DNA of 13,515 nt from Peptococcaceae bacterium UBA6116 (GTDB taxonomy: Bacteria > Bacillota > Desulfitobacteriia > Desulfitobacteriales > Syntrophobotulaceae): contig DIWC01000044.1 of the NCBI GenBank assembly GCA_002423425.1, positions 7,098 to 20,612 of the forward strand, written 5' to 3'. Both the position numbers and the translations under genes were made by a program. Below the pieces are notes generated by a model. The model saw nothing but the letters and a program-made list of their open reading frames with translations, did not search any database and was not told where the DNA came from. Positions 6,448 to 13,515 of the stretch are shown here, one piece after another. Each line of letters begins with the position of its first letter. Within the stretch, counting starts at the first letter, position 1.

Positions 6448-7760
6448 TGGTTATTTCCCTCTTTCTGATTTCCTGATCTTGTGGAAAAGAAAGGTCTTGT
6501 GCCAAAGAAGAAGCCGTTTCTTCGAATATTTACTGTAACGTCAACGTTTATTTTCGCTTCTTGGTAATGCTTAAGCCAGTTGTAATTTTCCAGTTCCTGA
6601 ATAGTCTTAAAATTTCCGGCAATCTTTTTCCCAAAATGGAATATATCGCAGTTGTATTCTTTCTGGGTTCTTTCTATGGTTTTTTTCATTCCTTCCTGGA
6701 AGCAGTCTTTCGTGTAGCTCTCTAATTCTTTGATATTTTCAACCTTTTCATAATCAATCCTACTCTGGATAGCCGCAATATCGGCGTCCAGATCTACTTT
6801 TAAATCAATAACCGGAACTCCGTTTTCAAAATGGGCGCTTACTTGAGGTTTTCTCGCTGTTATGACATCCAAGACATAGGCATATCCTGGTTTATTTTTA
6901 TCCCCGGTTGTAAAAGATCCCCATTTGAATTTCCCTATACCTAAGAGGAAAAATCTGGTTTCATTCTGGGTTAGAGAACCCACCATTTTCTCTCCGTCAA
7001 ATATTGCGGTACCGAACAATTCTTCTTTACTGCCGCCCTTTCTCGGAGTTTCCCCGGGCTGGATATCCTTTTCGATTGGAGCGGGTGATTGGTTATCTTG
7101 CTGCGTGTTTTCCGGCAAATGTTGAAAATCATTGACTCCGGCATAAATAGCATAGGGCTGACCATAAGGGGTCAGCATATTGCTATAAAAATTCGCAAAA
7201 AAAACATCAGGAAAATAGCCGGTATTTTGGGACTGAACAAAGGATAGTTCAATCCCTTTGGCCAGATTGGAGCCAATTAGGGACTTATTCTCCATAATAA
7301 AATCCTGAGCCTTACCTTTACAAACTATTACTCTCATCGTTTCGCGTGCCTCCCGATATCTCGCGACAGTCTCAACGTCTTTACCTACACCTTCCCTGGC
7401 AAACTCTTCCGAAAAAACCAGCATTTTAGCATGGGTCAATGAAATTTGCCTGTTGCCCGCAGCATTGAGCATTTGAACGCCCTCCAACAGCGAAGGCGCC
7501 TCGACTGTAGAAACCAGAGTACCATCCACTTCCCCGGTTTCCGTTTGCCCGCCGCCGCCGCCTTTCATCCCCCCGCTGCTGGGGCTATCCTTGTAAGTTG
7601 GATATTGGAAAGTAACTCTGACGGCATTATCCACTCCTTTATCGATCCCAATTGCCATCGCATAGACCTCTTCATCGACATCCGCAGCGTCGTAGCAGCC
7701 CGACAAAGGCAGACAAAATATTAGGATTATGATCAGTATAATCTTCGAAGACCTATTCAA
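6444..7760 (-). CDS. gerAC: Spore germination receptor lipoprotein, Ger(x)C family
   Basis: The C subunit is a lipoprotein on the outer face of the spore inner membrane that works with the A and B subunits in sensing germinants. From the preferred start the protein has 438 residues. Signal peptide residues 5-21 are followed by a lipobox LPLSGC with Cys22 as the lipidation site. Then comes the family N-terminus (VYAMAIGIDKG) and a C-terminal region with CDIFHFGKKIAG and VNIRRNG, typical of the family. I chose TTG 7760 because GGGAGG lies eight bases ahead and it gives a normal short signal peptide. An ATG at 7796 would add 12 residues and overlap gerB by 44 bases. With TTG the overlap with the gerB stop is 8 bases. 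A Gly-rich, Ser-rich stretch (GGMKGGGGGQ) near residues 65-74 looks like a flexible insert. Confidence 0.93.
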   Translation of the reverse strand: MNRSSKIILIIILIFCLPLSGCYDAADVDEEVYAMAIGIDKGVDNAVRVTFQYPTYKDSPSSGGMKGGGGGQTETGEVDGTLVSTVEAPSLLEGVQMLNAAGNRQISLTHAKMLVFSEEFAREGVGKDVETVARYREARETMRVIVCKGKAQDFIMENKSLIGSNLAKGIELSFVQSQNTGYFPDVFFANFYSNMLTPYGQPYAIYAGVNDFQHLPENTQQDNQSPAPIEKDIQPGETPRKGGSKEELFGTAIFDGEKMVGSLTQNETRFFLLGIGKFKWGSFTTGDKNKPGYAYVLDVITARKPQVSAHFENGVPVIDLKVDLDADIAAIQSRIDYEKVENIKELESYTKDCFQEGMKKTIERTQKEYNCDIFHFGKKIAGNFKTIQELENYNWLKHYQEAKINVDVTVNIRRNGFFFGTRPFFSTRSGNQKEGNNQ

Positions 7761-8853
7761 TTGCCTTTCCTCCCTTTTTACCGAGGATAAGAGCAAAGAT
7801 CAGGACCAGAAGAGGAATAAGATACATTATAGAAAAACTGTCTTGACGCAGAAAGTGAACATGGATTTCAAACACCTCTCCAATGTTCCGGGGAATAAAC
7901 GCCACCATGAAGGCAAGGGCAGCAAACGGAAACAACAGAGGCCGATGATTTTTGATCTTGAAAGCCCGGCAATATGAACTCACCGCGAGGTAAAAAGCCA
8001 TGGAAACTGTAATTACGGAAGCAAATACCCAGATGAACAAAAAAATTGCTTCAATTCTCTGGAAAAACCGGGAATAGTAAATTATCCTGGATAATTGAAA
8101 TAACCCTGAAAGCTGTTCACTTGCGGCCGTATACTCAAAAGCAGCCAGGATACAGGCTAAGGTAACACTAATTATTAACCCGGCTAAAATCAGACTGTAA
8201 AATCCGACTCTTTTAAATGTTTTAAGGCCGTAAATAGAATTGATAATAATAGCCAGAATAACAATTTCATCATACGCCGAGGATCTTAATACTCCTATTT
8301 TTATGGTTTCCTTCAGACCGTAGCCAAATAAAGGATAAAGATTGTTAAAGTCATAAGCAGGAATCGCTAATAACAAGAGCATTGCCAGACCACACATAAT
8401 AAAATAAAAAAAGATATAAGATACCCTGACAATCCCTTCTAAGCCGACATAAGTCATGGCTATAACGACCAAAAGAAAAACAAAGATAAGGATGCTTACC
8501 GGAGTATAGGGCATAGAGTATGCCTTAAGAATCGCTGTAAACTCCCTAACATTGATTGCCGCATAATATAAAAAGTAAAATGAAAATATTAAGATCAATA
8601 GTTTACTAATAATTTTGCCGGTGACAGTCTCATATACCTGATATAGATCCTGGTTAGGAAAACGTTTCATAAGAAGGTACAACAACCCAAAGAATATCAG
8701 ACTAACGGCACACGATAACAGTGTTCCGTACCAGGCGGCAGTCCCTAAATCCTTAATAAGAGCAAGCGGACTCGAATAAAACACTCTAGTTGTCAACATA
8801 ACCAACATCAAACAAAAAGCTTCCGCGGAACCAAAGTGACCTTCTTTAATCAT
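7753..8853 (-). CDS. gerAB: Spore germination receptor permease subunit, GerB family
   Basis: The B subunit is an APC-superfamily membrane protein that is the likely germinant-binding part of the receptor. The 366-residue length is normal. About ten hydrophobic segments cover nearly the whole chain, starting with a short hydrophilic N-terminus (MIKEGHFGSAEA) and ending in a short basic tail. Family-like features include the first helix containing TTRVFYSSP and the loop YPLFGYGLKETIKIG near the middle. An AGAGGAG ribosome site is six bases before the ATG. The gene lies 40 bases after gerA and overlaps gerC, so A, B, C and the small D gene form one operon. Confidence 0.94.
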   Translation of the reverse strand: MIKEGHFGSAEAFCLMLVMLTTRVFYSSPLALIKDLGTAAWYGTLLSCAVSLIFFGLLYLLMKRFPNQDLYQVYETVTGKIISKLLILIFSFYFLYYAAINVREFTAILKAYSMPYTPVSILIFVFLLVVIAMTYVGLEGIVRVSYIFFYFIMCGLAMLLLLAIPAYDFNNLYPLFGYGLKETIKIGVLRSSAYDEIVILAIIINSIYGLKTFKRVGFYSLILAGLIISVTLACILAAFEYTAASEQLSGLFQLSRIIYYSRFFQRIEAIFLFIWVFASVITVSMAFYLAVSSYCRAFKIKNHRPLLFPFAALAFMVAFIPRNIGEVFEIHVHFLRQDSFSIMYLIPLLVLIFALILGKKGGKAIE

Positions 8854-8893
8854 GTTTAACTCCTCTGCTCAAGAAATTCAGGAATTAAGATCT

Positions 8894-10648
8894 CTATTTA
8901 TTCGGATCCTGCTGAGACCACCCCCTCGAAATCTCGGGCTGACGATCCCTTTCGAGCGGGTTAAGAAAATCAGGCCTTGATTCCTGCATCCAGACAGGCC
9001 AGCGGATAATCGCATCCCTGCTTCTCTTATTTTTGGGCGCCAAAATTGACATAAAAGGTATACCAAATGATTTGAGGTTAACCAGCATTAGAATGTATGC
9101 CATCAAAGCCAGGGCCAAACCATAAAACCCAAGCGTAGCTCCGGCTATAATAAAATAAAACCTTGATATTCTAACTCCAAAGGCTAAACTGTAATTCGGT
9201 ATGGCAAAATTGCTTAGTCCCGTCGCTGCGACCACAATAATCAGGATGGGACTGACGATATTGGCTGCGACCGCAGCTTCCCCTAAAATAAGGGCCCCAA
9301 TAATGCCTAAGGTATTGCCAATAATTCCCGGAATCCGAACCCCGGCTTCCCTGATCAGTTCAAAACCCAGTTCCATTAATAGGACTTCGACGATAGTCGG
9401 AAAAGGTACATTTTCCTTAGCTTTGGCAATGGCAATTAAAAAATCTGTCGGAATCATTTCCCGGTGGAAGGTTGTTAAAGCAATATAAAATGCCGGAAGC
9501 AAAGTTGCTATAGCAAAGGCACAAAAACGAATCAATCTTAAGCCGGTAGTATATTGCCACTTTAAGGAAGCATCTTCCGGCGAATGCATCATAGCGTTCA
9601 AGGTTACCGGCACAATTAAGGAAAAAGGTGTGCCATCCATAATGATAGCGACTCTTCCTTCGAAAATATGAGACGCAGTACGGTCCGGCCTTTCCGTACT
9701 GAGGATTGTCGGAATAATCGAAAGGGGATTGTCTTCAATAAACTGTTCCAGCATCCCGGCGCTGACCAGAAAATCTGTTTTAATGGTTGTTAATCTCCGC
9801 CTGACCTCTGTCAAAATTGCAGGGTTAATCACATCCTGGAGATAAATTACGGCACAAGTAGTATTGCTTTTTTCCCCTATTTCAAAAAACTCGGTTACCA
9901 GATCCTTATTCCTGATAATACGGCGAATAAGGGAAACATTCGTTCTTAAGTTTTCACTGAAGGCTTCTTGCGGACCTTTGACAATTGCTTCTGTTTTGGG
10001 AGCTTCAACCGCCCTTTTATCATAACCCATGGATTCACAGGTCAAAATATAGTCCAAGCCATCAAGATACAAAGCGGTATTGCCTTTTAAAATTTCGGTT
10101 ATTACTTTTTTAATACTGATTAATTTTTTGGCATCATTGGTCTCGACAATATTTTCCAGCAAAATATTGGCTGACTTGCCGGACTGGGTGGAATCCAAGC
10201 TTTCTTCATTGAATAATGGCCTGAGAATGAAGTTATTGATAATAAACTTGTCGGCCATACCATCAAGATAGACTAAAAAGGCCCTCCTGTTACCTCCTAG
10301 GGTAAATTCTCTTAAGATGAGATCCTTGTTTTTGGGAACGTCGAATTGCTCTTTCATAACCTGGAGGTTGGAGTCAATATTATTTTTTACCTCATCGGAA
10401 TCGGTTCTATTAGATTTTACCTGGGAAGCAGAAAGAGGTTTCCTCGGAAACTTCCTCTTTTTTTTCTCTCCCGCTTGAGGCTGCTCCTCCGGCTTAGGCT
10501 TATTGGCTTGCTTTTCTCCGCTATCCTTTTGCCCATTGTCATTTTGGCCTTCGTCCATCTCGGGCAGCACAAAGGTCTGAGGCCTGTTCGTTTTTTTATA
10601 TGTAATTAAGGCCATTATCTTACTAAATGTGTTTTGCTTCTTTTTCAT
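8894..10648 (-). CDS. gerAA: Spore germination receptor A subunit, GerA family
   Basis: The A subunit is a spore inner-membrane protein of the germinant receptor. Of 584 residues, about 1-95 are hydrophilic and rich in Lys, Glu, Gln and Pro. About 100-335 form the soluble N-terminal domain (REFTLGG, FLVYLDGMAD, and later TERPDRTASHIFEGRVAIIM). About 340-525 form the membrane domain, with the signature PFPTIVEVLLMELGFELIRE (415-434) followed by AGVRIP. The C-terminus has the family ending KRSRDAIIRWP and RPDFLNP. The extra-long charged N-terminus is usual for this family. The ATG at 10648 is preceded by AAAGG at about nine bases. Three 16-bp repeats lie 23 bases upstream. Expression in the forespore by sigma-G would be expected, but I could not find a clear sigma-G promoter. 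Confidence 0.95.
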   Translation of the reverse strand: MKKKQNTFSKIMALITYKKTNRPQTFVLPEMDEGQNDNGQKDSGEKQANKPKPEEQPQAGEKKKRKFPRKPLSASQVKSNRTDSDEVKNNIDSNLQVMKEQFDVPKNKDLILREFTLGGNRRAFLVYLDGMADKFIINNFILRPLFNEESLDSTQSGKSANILLENIVETNDAKKLISIKKVITEILKGNTALYLDGLDYILTCESMGYDKRAVEAPKTEAIVKGPQEAFSENLRTNVSLIRRIIRNKDLVTEFFEIGEKSNTTCAVIYLQDVINPAILTEVRRRLTTIKTDFLVSAGMLEQFIEDNPLSIIPTILSTERPDRTASHIFEGRVAIIMDGTPFSLIVPVTLNAMMHSPEDASLKWQYTTGLRLIRFCAFAIATLLPAFYIALTTFHREMIPTDFLIAIAKAKENVPFPTIVEVLLMELGFELIREAGVRIPGIIGNTLGIIGALILGEAAVAANIVSPILIIVVAATGLSNFAIPNYSLAFGVRISRFYFIIAGATLGFYGLALALMAYILMLVNLKSFGIPFMSILAPKNKRSRDAIIRWPVWMQESRPDFLNPLERDRQPEISRGWSQQDPNK

Positions 10649-10671
10649 ACCCTACTGCCTTTGTTTTCAAG

Positions 10672-10719
10672 ATATTCTAGTATTTGTATATTCTAGTATT
10701 TGTATATCCTAGTATTTGT
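10672..10719. repeat. Three 16-bp tandem repeats just upstream of gerA
   Basis: The unit ATATTCTAGTATTTGT occurs at 10672-10687 and 10688-10703 without mismatch, and at 10704-10719 with one change (T to C at the fifth base). A further partial TATTTGTTTAT-like piece follows. The array ends 23 bases from the gerA start codon, so it lies in the 5' leader or promoter. It could be a slippage-prone repeat that changes promoter or leader spacing, or a set of protein sites spaced about one and a half helical turns apart. The units are contiguous with no spacers. Confidence 0.9.
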
Positions 10720-10852
10720 ATTTGTTTATATTATTAATCGTTGAGAAATAATAAATCCCTGAATCCGTAATGAAATAACTATTAATCGGCTGAGATGCTT
10801 GGTATAATTGAGATAGAACTAATAAAGAAAATGCGCCAGGCAGGTGCAGCGA

Positions 10853-11066
10853 ATGGAATTTATTCTTGAGAATTCCAAAATTAAGCAAAGATTCAAGCAA
10901 ATAACTCTTCCTAAAATCAAATCTGCTTCGTGAAGATCCTTTCTTTAGCCTTGCCTTAGATGTTAAACGAGTTCCTTCCAGTCCTACGCTGCGCCAGCGT
11001 TTTAATGGTCTGGCCCAGCAAAAAGGTGAGTGTGAATCACCCCGGGAAGGGAAAAATATCTATCAC
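10853..11066 (+). pseudogene. Decayed transposase remnant (IS1380/IS4-like)
   Basis: A frame from 10905 reads LKSNLLREDPFFSLALDVKR, followed by VPSSPTLRQRFNGLAQQKG. 'VPSSPTLRQR' is a phrase I associate with DDE transposases of the IS1380/IS4 type. A second frame starting at ATG 10853 gives MEFILENSKIKQRFKQITLP before a TGA at 10931, and may be the original N-terminus now out of frame. A plus-strand extended -10 (TTGGTATAAT, 10799-10808) lies 45 bases upstream. The catalytic residues and both ends of the element are missing and I found no terminal inverted repeats or target duplication. The family name is a memory-based judgement; that this is a broken coding fragment is more certain than which family it is. 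Confidence 0.55.
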
Positions 11067-11082
11067 GGTTCATTCCCTAAAT

Positions 11083-11723
11083 TTATGTCTGTCCGCAAAC
11101 AGTATAGAAATTATCAATCTCGCCTGAAATCTTACCACCGATAGCACCCTTGCAATAAACCAAGCACAACTTAATCGTACTGTCATCAATATCTTTTAAG
11201 CAGACAAGGTCACCGGCCTCGCCCTTACCGTCATCATAAAAAACATCATCAAATTCGTTTCCAACAGCCTGAAAGCTTTTATATTGTATCGTATTTTTGT
11301 CTCCGTTTTTGCCTATTGATTCCCTATTCAGCGGTATTGATGTCCAATTCCAAGATTCAATCCTGTCTCTTGGAAACTCTCCTGCCTTCATGGGTACTGG
11401 GATCTGATAGCAGTTATACGAATATGTGCCGTCTGAATACCTGACTATCACAGGATCAACCACGAAGTATTCATGTAAAGCAGTCCTTTACCATTGGCCT
11501 TTTGAAAATACACATCCTGTCCTGAATGCTTTATGTAGCAGTATCCGGCAGGAATGTTGCCGCTGATCAGAAAACTATATTCCGAAGATACATCATCGCT
11601 CGTCAAGCGAATAATGATTTCACCGTTGTCTTCTCTGCCCTTGAGCCACACCAGCATATATATGAGGGCGGGACTTCCACCCTCGTTTTTATTTTTACAT
11701 AACTGCTTTAAATTAATATTACC
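11083..11723 (-). pseudogene. Frameshifted internal fragment of a large helicase-like protein
   Basis: Two minus-strand frames join into one protein. Frame one is open from 11723 to TGA 11448-11450 and includes MLVWLKGREDNGEIIIRLTS. Frame two continues as LHEYFVVDPVIVRYSDGTYS down to TAA 11083-11085. A shift of one base near 11475-11490 restores continuity. The later part has FDDVFYDDGKGEAGDLVCLK, then a KLCLVYCKG stretch and ends FYTVCGQT. I associate this phrase order (DDG.GE..D, .Y.C, .Y.VCGQ) with the C-terminal region of large DEAD/DEAH helicase proteins found in restriction or phage-defence loci, where it normally continues. Here the N-terminal helicase part and the C-terminal end are both absent. 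The product name is moderately uncertain; the broken state is clear. Confidence 0.6.
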
Positions 11724-11954
11724 TTATTAACAATCACAGACCTGCTCATTACGAGTACTTTGAAACATATTCTAATTGAAACTGTCTAGTCCTAAAATGC
11801 AGGAATATAGCGGCTTTCAGGTTTCTGCAAATATATTTTAAACTGACTTATACTGCCTTTTTCTGATTGGGTTGCAGTAGAAACATTTCAGTATAATAAA
11901 TGTTAATAATGGAAACCTACATTTATAGCTGTTAAAGAAGCGGAGGTTGGAATT
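11724..11954. other. Gene-free AT-rich stretch before the small plus-strand ORF
   Basis: I see no coding sequence in these 231 bases. The only regulatory-looking element is a plus-strand TATAAT at 11892-11897, about 60 bases before ATG 11955. It has no convincing -35 at 17 bases; a TTGCAG lies only 14 bases away. A 6-bp inverted pair TACTGC/GCAGTA flanks about 18 bases near 11850-11880. It probably includes the boundary of the erosion that removed the upstream part of the helicase-like gene. Confidence 0.4.
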
Positions 11955-12047
11955 ATGGTTCAAATTCCTTACCAAACAGACCTCCCAAAACACTCAACAC
12001 GGATGTGGGTTCAGACGTTTGGAGCGACGGCTTTATCTTCAAAGTAG
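11955..12047 (+). CDS. Tiny ORF with a strong ribosome site, possibly a gene remnant (30 aa)
   Basis: ATG 11955 is preceded by GCGGAGG with eight bases of spacing, one of the best ribosome sites in the window. The frame gives 30 residues beginning MVQIPYQTDLPKHSTRMWVQ and stops at TAG 12045-12047. In the neighbouring frame the sequence continues sensibly as SDVWSDGFIFKVVFTETLYN and then K and a TGA, about 50 bases before the next gene. A single base change near 12005-12010 would join them into a protein of about 40 residues. So this is either a small real peptide or a frameshifted or internally deleted remnant. I do not recognise it. It may have been the first gene of a unit with 12099-12629. 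Confidence 0.35.
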   Translation: MVQIPYQTDLPKHSTRMWVQTFGATALSSK

Positions 12048-12098
12048 TGTTTACCGAAACTCTTTATAATAAGTGAAAATGATTGTGAGGATAACCTA

Positions 12099-12629
12099 TT
12101 GAAAAAGATTAAGGACAGAATACTCCTTGGTGCAATCGCCGGTCTAGGAGCAAACACAGTGAAAACCGCTCTTGGCCTAACTCTTATGAAAAAAGGCTGG
12201 GCTGAAATTAATGGCATCCACAGAGCTGCAGGCATGCTGGTGCCGCCCCATAAAATCGCAGATCCTAAAGGAAGAATGGTAGGAATTCTGGCTGACAATG
12301 TAATCGCAGGTATATTGGGAGTATGCTCTGTTTACATTCTTTCAGTAACAGGTAAGAATAATGCCGTGATCAAAGGAACTTTAACCGGACAAGCCATGTG
12401 GACCAGTTTGTATGGCGTGTTGGGAACATTAGGAGCGACGAAAATAAACCCGGTTTCTCCTGATACTGTAATTAGCGAGTTTGTTGAACATTCAGTCTAT
12501 GGAGGAGTTGCAAATATCATTGCTACTAAATTAGGTGACCCAGGGCTGTTTGATGGAACCATTCCTCTTAAACCCAGCTCACAACAGGGAATACCTCAAT
12601 CTCAAAGCTATGCAAAAAATATAAGATGA
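12099..12629 (+). CDS. Uncharacterised membrane protein (176 aa)
   Basis: The protein begins with basic residues (MKKIKDRI) and has hydrophobic, Gly- and Ala-rich segments at about 8-30, 62-84, 98-113 and possibly 130-143, with a polar tail from about 155 to 176. GQAMWTSLYGVLGTLGATK in the middle and the repeated Gly spacing suggest closely packed helices. I do not recognise a characterised family and give no function. The start is TTG 12099, with TGTGAGG eight bases upstream; a nearby ATG (12079) is in another frame and stops at once. A TATAAT at 12065-12070 without a clear -35 could serve as its promoter. It is the only intact gene between 10649 and 13515. Its stop codon lies inside a terminator shared with the converging pseudogene. 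Confidence 0.8.
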   Translation: MKKIKDRILLGAIAGLGANTVKTALGLTLMKKGWAEINGIHRAAGMLVPPHKIADPKGRMVGILADNVIAGILGVCSVYILSVTGKNNAVIKGTLTGQAMWTSLYGVLGTLGATKINPVSPDTVISEFVEHSVYGGVANIIATKLGDPGLFDGTIPLKPSSQQGIPQSQSYAKNIR

Positions 12630-12652
12630 AGCTTTCATCTTATATTTTTTGC
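12612..12652. terminator. Bidirectional 19-bp perfect hairpin terminator
   Basis: GCAAAAAATATAAGATGAA (12612-12630) pairs without mismatch with 12634-12652 across a 3-base loop GCT. The outer stem is A/T-rich, so each strand has a T-run at its 3' side, as needed for termination in both directions. The stop codons of the plus-strand gene (12627-12629) and of the minus-strand kinase remnant (12640-12642) both lie within the stem. Confidence 0.85.
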
Positions 12653-13515
12653 TTCCCTGCATGCATGATCCTGAACAAGACCTGACCCAGTTTCTGAAGC
12701 CTGTAAGGCTTAGCTATCACGTCATAAAAGCCGTATTCTTTATAGTCGGATAGCGCGTCGGAGGAGTAACCGCTGGAAACAATCGTTTTCACGTCTGGAT
12801 CAACTTTAATGAGTTCCCTAACTGCCATCTTGCCGCACATCCTCTTCATCTTCCATCAATAGAACTTTTCCTTCCCCCAAAATGAGAACGTCTTCGTCGG
12901 CATGGTCTTCAGTTTGAACACCGGAAACAGGCAGATATACTGTAAAGCTTGTCCCTTTTCCCACTATGGATTGTACGGAAATATGTCCTCCGTGTTTTTT
13001 AACGATTGAATAGCAAATTGTAAGTCCAAGGCCGCTGCAATGTTCTTTGGTACTAAAATAAGGATCAAATATTTTGGGCAGGATCTGGCTGGATATGTCT
13101 AATCCTTCACCTTTTATGGTCAGGGCTACGTAATTATCGGGTTGAAGCGGCAATGTACTGTTTTCTCCGATAACCAGTTTTTCGGCGTGAATCTCGATTG
13201 TTCCGCCTTCCGGCATCGCTTGGTCGGCATTGATCAGTAAGTTGGTAATGACTTGGGTGATTTGTCCCTGGTCGATCTCAACCGGCGGCAGGTCTTCCTA
13301 AAGAAATAATTCACAGCGCGTTTTGAACCCGCTCAAGGCAAAAGCGCTGTTTTCCTCAATTAACTTAGAAATTGAAACAGCTTTGGTCAACGGCTTCCCA
13401 CCCTTAGCAAAAGTTAGCAATTGCCAAGTCAAATTTTTAGTCTGATTTGCGGCTTCTTCCATATTCTGAAGAAACTTGGTTTTTCATAAGCCCAAATCGC
13501 TACGGTATCGGGACT
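12640..13515 (-). pseudogene. Decayed hybrid sensor histidine kinase (HATPase plus receiver), continues past the window
   Basis: Reading leftwards, one broken frame gives NLTWQLLTFAKGGKPL, then CELFL, a TAG at 13298-13300, EDLPPVEIDQGQITQV, the N box NLLINADQAMPEGG and an HATPase part ending in the receiver start VLLMEDEEDVR. A further TGA is at 13484-13486. This is the usual order of PAS/HisKA/HATPase/receiver hybrid kinases. The G1 box reads GEGLDI where D.G.GI is expected, while the G2 box keeps SGLGL. At about 12835 the receiver jumps, out of frame, to GKMAVRELIKVDPDVKTIVS, then SGYS and AKPYR to the stop at 12640. About 60 residues, including the phospho-accepting Asp, are missing. Nonsense codons, lost ATP-site residues and the deletion make it non-functional. 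Confidence 0.88.

Noticed and set aside
9201..9488. Plus-strand open frames inside the ger genes (6925-7125, 7446-7724, 7729-7977, 9201-9488, 10080-10271, 10346-10609) and the minus-strand one at 8878-9066
   Set aside because: All are shadows of gerA, gerB or gerC, which are family-consistent over their full length.
10672..10719. The three repeats as a CRISPR array
   Set aside because: Units are only 16 bases, contiguous, without spacers, and no cas gene is present.
10640..10800. A sigma-G promoter for the ger operon
   Set aside because: Expected from biology, but I found no G.ATR and CAT..TA pair at the right spacing; GAATA-like parts of the repeats lack a matching -10.
10853..10882. GGAATT...AATTCC inverted pair as an insertion sequence end
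   Set aside because: Only 6 bases, nested inside the coding remnant, and without a partner copy at the other side.
10709..10900. 63-residue minus-strand frame upstream of gerA
   Set aside because: Its composition is not protein-like in any way I can support, it has no good ribosome site, and it is antisense to the probable transposase N-terminus and touches the 16-bp repeats.
12011..12298. Minus-strand 95-residue frame opposite the membrane protein gene
   Set aside because: No ribosome site or protein-like pattern; the plus-strand frame has a good ribosome site, membrane topology and terminator.

Overview
The window looks like chromosomal DNA from an anaerobic, endospore-forming member of the Bacillota, most like the Peptococcaceae/Desulfitobacteriaceae group. 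Three observations support this: a complete GerA-type germinant receptor operon, an Agr-type peptide system of the clostridial kind (a short AgrD whose Cys-containing core is followed by a QP...P.SL tail), and moderate GC with strong AGGAGG-like ribosome sites and a few GTG/TTG starts. The assignment is inference from gene content; there is no rRNA or other marker here.

Layout. (1) 1-4158, all minus strand, reads in transcription order: a membrane-anchored PAS/HisKA sensor kinase, two paralogous small membrane proteins of unknown family, AgrB, a 40-residue AgrD-like pre-peptide, a strong hairpin, and the N-terminal part of another membrane protein that leaves the window. A Spo0A-box-like site sits on the likely kinase promoter. 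(2) 4344-6147: a plus-strand gene with no start or signal region, convergent and overlapping with mnmA (tRNA 2-thiolation). Directly upstream of mnmA lies a cysK gene that has lost its middle. (3) 6277-10648, minus strand: gerA, gerB, gerC and a 56-residue two-helix protein that matches the small 'D' subunits of germinant receptors. Three 16-bp tandem repeats lie just upstream of gerA. (4) 10800-13515 is an eroded region: a transposase remnant, a frameshifted fragment of a large helicase-like protein, a tiny ORF of unknown status, one intact membrane protein gene (12099-12629), and a hybrid kinase pseudogene with nonsense codons and a deleted receiver core.

How it works together. The kinase, membrane pair and AgrBD cluster look like one signalling unit: AgrB would cut and cyclise AgrD into a thiolactone, but no classical AgrC/AgrA pair is visible, so the receiving arm is open. 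The Ger proteins would form one germinant receptor in the spore inner membrane. mnmA uses sulfur delivered by a cysteine desulfurase, so an ancestral link with cysK in cysteine/sulfur supply is reasonable.

A striking overall feature is that several independent genes (cysK, the hybrid kinase, probably the transposase and the plus-strand gene at 4344) are damaged by internal or end deletions, while their neighbours are intact.
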